From Candidatus Cellulosilyticum pullistercoris (GTDB lineage: Bacteria; Bacillota; Clostridia; Lachnospirales; Cellulosilyticaceae), in the NCBI GenBank assembly GCA_018883705.1, contig JAHLFQ010000071.1, forward strand, positions 1-9,242: DNA of 9,242 bases, given 5' to 3'. Position 1 is the stretch's first letter. Each line of letters starts with the position of its first letter. The position numbers and the translations under genes are program-made. The notes below the pieces were generated by a model, which did not search any database, was not told the DNA's origin, and was given only the letters and a program-made list of their open reading frames with translations. Below are positions 7,249-9,242 of this stretch, piece by piece.

Positions 7249-8268
7249 TTATAATCCTCTAGAAATGTCATCATCTTCCATCATGATACGATTAAAATGG
7301 TTTGCCTCAGAAAGGTCTGTGTAAACTTTCTTTATTGTTGTATGCTTATGCGTTAGATGAATTTTAGGTACAATCTTAACGTAGTAATAATTATCATCGT
7401 CTTCAAAGTTAACAGTTTCTGCTCTTTGATAATCAAGGACAACAGATAAGAATTGTATAATAACTGCAACGCCACTAAAGAAAAGCGTTTCTAAAACAAC
7501 CTTAATCATGTTCACTCCAATGCCACCAAAGAAAATAATTGCAAGTCCAAAACCTAGTATATTCATGACTGCACCCACGCCAATTGCAATATAAGGTCCA
7601 TAATCTATAGATTGTTTTCTAATAATAAATATGGCAGAAAATACAATAAAGAAAATCACGACGATACTCATCATCCTAGGATCTATCAGCAAGTCCTTAT
7701 AATCAATAACCATCAATTGATTCATAATGTCTATCATTTCGCTCTTTTCTACGGCGTTAGGTAAAACACTTATTAAGCCCGGAACTACATACCATAGGAT
7801 AGTACCAATAATAATAGCCATAACAGAAACATATGTACTAAGTAATGCCGCTACGATTGGTATAAGTAGCTCAAGTTTAATTGAAAACGCTACTAAGGTG
7901 ACAAGAATCCATATACTCTCCTTCGGAAATAATCTAGCATATAAAATGTAAATGATACACATGATTCCAAAGAGTATAAGCGCTAAAATAGGATTTAAAG
8001 GAAAAGTAAAAAAGGTTACAAGAAAGATAGTCCACACTATCATCCATTCTGCAGATGCAAAACTACCAATTAACGCTAGACCAATAAGTACTAGAGTACC
8101 ACTTAAAACCCCATGATAGCTAGTTGCTTCTCTAAGCATACGAAGTGCACTAAAACTAATGATAAATCTTACGATTGGAACAATGAGACTTTCATATCGT
8201 TTAAATATACTAATTAAATTTTGTCTTATTATGAGTAACATCTCATTAGATTTCATCTTTGATTTCAT
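7249..8268 (-). CDS. Polytopic membrane protein, uncharacterised (clostridial)
   Basis: A 339-residue, very hydrophobic protein with roughly eight or nine predicted membrane segments (about 27-41, 53-70, 75-91, 93-110, 117-143, 147-169, 199-216, 224-247, 258-278). A cytoplasmic C-terminal tail of about 60 residues contains the distinctive stretch FEDDDNYYYVKIVPKI (288-303). I recall this acidic/tyrosine pattern from uncharacterised Lachnospiraceae membrane proteins but know no function for it. No transporter or enzyme motif is evident. I place the start at 8268 because GAGGGGG lies 6 bp upstream; an earlier in-frame ATG at 8304 would add 12 residues but lacks a good ribosome binding site. With the chosen start the gene overlaps the upstream small membrane protein by 23 bp, so translation is probably coupled. 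It is the last gene before a strong terminator. Coding status is firm; role unknown. Confidence 0.85.
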   Translation of the reverse strand: MKSKMKSNEMLLIIRQNLISIFKRYESLIVPIVRFIISFSALRMLREATSYHGVLSGTLVLIGLALIGSFASAEWMIVWTIFLVTFFTFPLNPILALILFGIMCIIYILYARLFPKESIWILVTLVAFSIKLELLIPIVAALLSTYVSVMAIIIGTILWYVVPGLISVLPNAVEKSEMIDIMNQLMVIDYKDLLIDPRMMSIVVIFFIVFSAIFIIRKQSIDYGPYIAIGVGAVMNILGFGLAIIFFGGIGVNMIKVVLETLFFSGVAVIIQFLSVVLDYQRAETVNFEDDDNYYYVKIVPKIHLTHKHTTIKKVYTDLSEANHFNRIMMEDDDISRGL

Positions 8269-8683
8269 CTGTTGCCCCCTCATTATTAGAATATCCTTTT
8301 TCATGCTTTCTTAAAGCCTTTGCTAAGTCCTTATATTCCCCTAATCGCTTAGTTGACTTTCTATGTTCGCGGCCATATACAATTGAAGACAAAATAGTAT
8401 ATAGGACGATGCCTATAAGCCATGGGTAAAAATATGGTTTAATATAAACATCTATAAAGTGCCACGTAGAGGTTGGAAAAATCATACCTTCCATAACTAT
8501 TTTAACAGCACCATATCCAATAAAACAAAGTGTAATAAATGTAATGCCTAGTCTTGTCTTAAAATTATTGATATAAATATAATCCTCAATAAAATACTCT
8601 GCCACTTTTTCATCTTGTTTTTTATGTTTATTTTCATAACGTGCCATTTTTGTCATAAGAATAATTTTATTTTGATCTACCAA
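8246..8683 (-). CDS. Small two-helix membrane protein, uncharacterised
   Basis: A 145-residue protein that I do not recognise as a named family. It has a charged, Lys-rich N-terminus (about 1-43), a first hydrophobic segment at about 45-66, a short aromatic-rich loop with FYPW near 85-88, a second segment at about 86-104, and a basic then acidic C-terminal tail (about 105-145) that may form a helix. The topology suggests both ends in the cytoplasm. The start is TTG: a near-perfect Shine-Dalgarno sits 7 bp upstream, whereas the next in-frame ATG codons (residues 10 and 13) have none. It lies 13 bp after the glycoside hydrolase gene and overlaps the following membrane protein gene, so it belongs to a coupled three-gene unit. 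Function unknown; it could be an accessory subunit of the larger membrane protein downstream, but that is only positional inference. Confidence 0.8.
   Translation of the reverse strand: MVDQNKIILMTKMARYENKHKKQDEKVAEYFIEDYIYINNFKTRLGITFITLCFIGYGAVKIVMEGMIFPTSTWHFIDVYIKPYFYPWLIGIVLYTILSSIVYGREHRKSTKRLGEYKDLAKALRKHEKGYSNNEGATDEIKDEI
8275..8281 (-). promoter_or_regulatory. Ribosome binding site choosing the 8268 start
   Basis: GAGGGGG on the minus strand, 6 bp before the ATG at 8268-8266 and inside the end of the upstream gene. The alternative ATG at 8304 has only a distant AAGG. This supports the shorter, 339-residue product. Confidence 0.6.
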
Positions 8684-8687
8684 AGTC

Positions 8688-8698
8688 TCACATCCTTT
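8688..8698 (-). promoter_or_regulatory. Ribosome binding site deciding a TTG start
   Basis: On the minus strand the sequence AAAGGATGTGA matches the ideal AAAGGAGGTGA at 10 of 11 positions. Its AAAGGATG core ends 7 bp before the TTG at 8683-8681. It overlaps the TAA of the upstream glycoside hydrolase gene, suggesting translational coupling. The ATG embedded in the site is followed at once by TGA, so it cannot be the start. Confidence 0.75.
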
Positions 8699-9242
8699 AT
8701 TCCGCCTTTAATCCTTCTTCTGTATAATTACCACCTGCATTCCAAAATAGCCATTCTTCAACTCCTGCATCATATGCACCTTTAATCTGATCCCTAATCT
8801 CCTTGGGGCCATATTCTAAATAAGGTTCTAGATTCTTTAAGGTAAAGTCTTGTAGCCATGGTCTAATAACGGCCCTTTTCTCCCCATCTTCATTAATTTT
8901 ATTTTGTCCTAACTTTAGTGTCTTTAAAATCATTTCATAGGCATTACAATGAGGATAGTCAATCCCAAATGTTCCCTCCGCATAATGAGAGGGATAAATC
9001 ATCGGGCATATATAATCTAGGTATTTACTTATTGCCTTAAAATCCTGCCCTACAATGCTAGCATCTAAGTCACTTAATATAACCGCTCCAAATACATCTG
9101 CTGAAACCTTAACGCCTTCTTTTTTTAAGTTCTCACAAATATACTGTGTAAATTCCGTAATAATTTCAGTCTTAGATATTTCGGGGTCTAGAATCACTCT
9201 ATTTTCATTCATTGATTCATGAAAACGCATATAATCAAATTG
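8697..9242 (-). CDS. Putative glycoside hydrolase (DUF4015-like), C-terminal part
   Basis: Partial gene: the frame is open to the window edge, and the four codons before the first in-window ATG read QFDY, so that ATG is internal and the true start lies outside. The 181 visible residues look like the C-terminal half of a TIM-barrel-like putative glycoside hydrolase domain (DUF4015 type). Family-like landmarks, numbered from the first visible residue, are QFDYMRF (1-7, a strand-end Asp), VSADVFG (46-52, a second Asp), YICPMIYPSHYAEGTFG (77-93), RPWLQDF (127-133) and WLFWNAGGNYT (164-174). The substrate is unknown; the family is usually exported and assumed to act on envelope or extracellular polysaccharide. 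Any signal peptide would be outside the window. The next gene starts 13 bp downstream with a ribosome binding site overlapping this stop codon, so the two are probably cotranscribed. Family call fairly sure, biochemical role not. Confidence 0.8.
   Translation of the reverse strand, partial: QFDYMRFHESMNENRVILDPEISKTEIITEFTQYICENLKKEGVKVSADVFGAVILSDLDASIVGQDFKAISKYLDYICPMIYPSHYAEGTFGIDYPHCNAYEMILKTLKLGQNKINEDGEKRAVIRPWLQDFTLKNLEPYLEYGPKEIRDQIKGAYDAGVEEWLFWNAGGNYTEEGLKAE

Noticed and set aside
8268..8304. Longer start for the polytopic membrane protein at 8304
   Set aside because: It would add 12 residues and a 59 bp overlap but has no suitably spaced ribosome binding site, whereas the ATG at 8268 has GAGGGGG 6 bp upstream.
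1..9242. Mobile element, CRISPR array or defence system
   Set aside because: No spaced direct repeats, terminal inverted repeats, transposase, integrase, nuclease or toxin-antitoxin-like genes were seen; base composition and codon style look uniform across the window.

Overview
The window is about 9.2 kb of AT-rich DNA from a low-GC Gram-positive bacterium, and every gene lies on the minus strand. Strong AAAGGAGG-type ribosome binding sites, sigma-A-like promoters, hairpin/U-tract terminators, a CdaA-CdaR pair and a heterodimeric multidrug-type ABC exporter together point to Clostridia. The putative glycoside hydrolase and the accompanying membrane proteins suggest a Lachnospirales relative, but that is an inference from protein flavour and not a database result. 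No phage genes, transposase, CRISPR array, tRNA or rRNA were seen. The window looks like chromosomal core or near-core sequence.

In transcription order (high to low coordinate) there are three units. Unit 1 (9242 to about 7195) holds the C-terminal part of a DUF4015-type putative glycoside hydrolase, whose start lies outside the window, then a small two-helix membrane protein with a TTG start, then a polytopic membrane protein of about 339 residues. The genes are tightly packed and end at a hairpin terminator. Unit 2 (about 7106 to 4772) has its own extended -10 promoter and encodes cdaA (membrane diadenylate cyclase, c-di-AMP synthesis) and cdaR (YbbR-repeat regulator), which overlap by 8 bp. 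It ends in a very long hairpin whose base contains the cdaR stop codon. glmM, which often follows cdaR in Firmicutes, is absent here. Unit 3 (about 4733 to 1) starts from a near-consensus promoter with several palindromes around and just after it. It encodes a MarR-family repressor followed by two half-transporter ABC exporter subunits that form a coupled pair.

The genes make functional sense as separate modules: cell envelope and unknown membrane proteins, c-di-AMP signalling, and a drug- or peptide-responsive efflux pump under a local MarR regulator. The two exporter subunits have complementary degenerate ATP-site residues, so they should work as an asymmetric heterodimer with one competent ATPase site. 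The larger subunit carries an extracellular insertion of about 170 residues between its first two membrane helices. I did not find a clearly new system. The most open questions are the two uncharacterised membrane proteins beside cdaA, the extracellular insertion in the exporter, and the operator/leader architecture upstream of marR.
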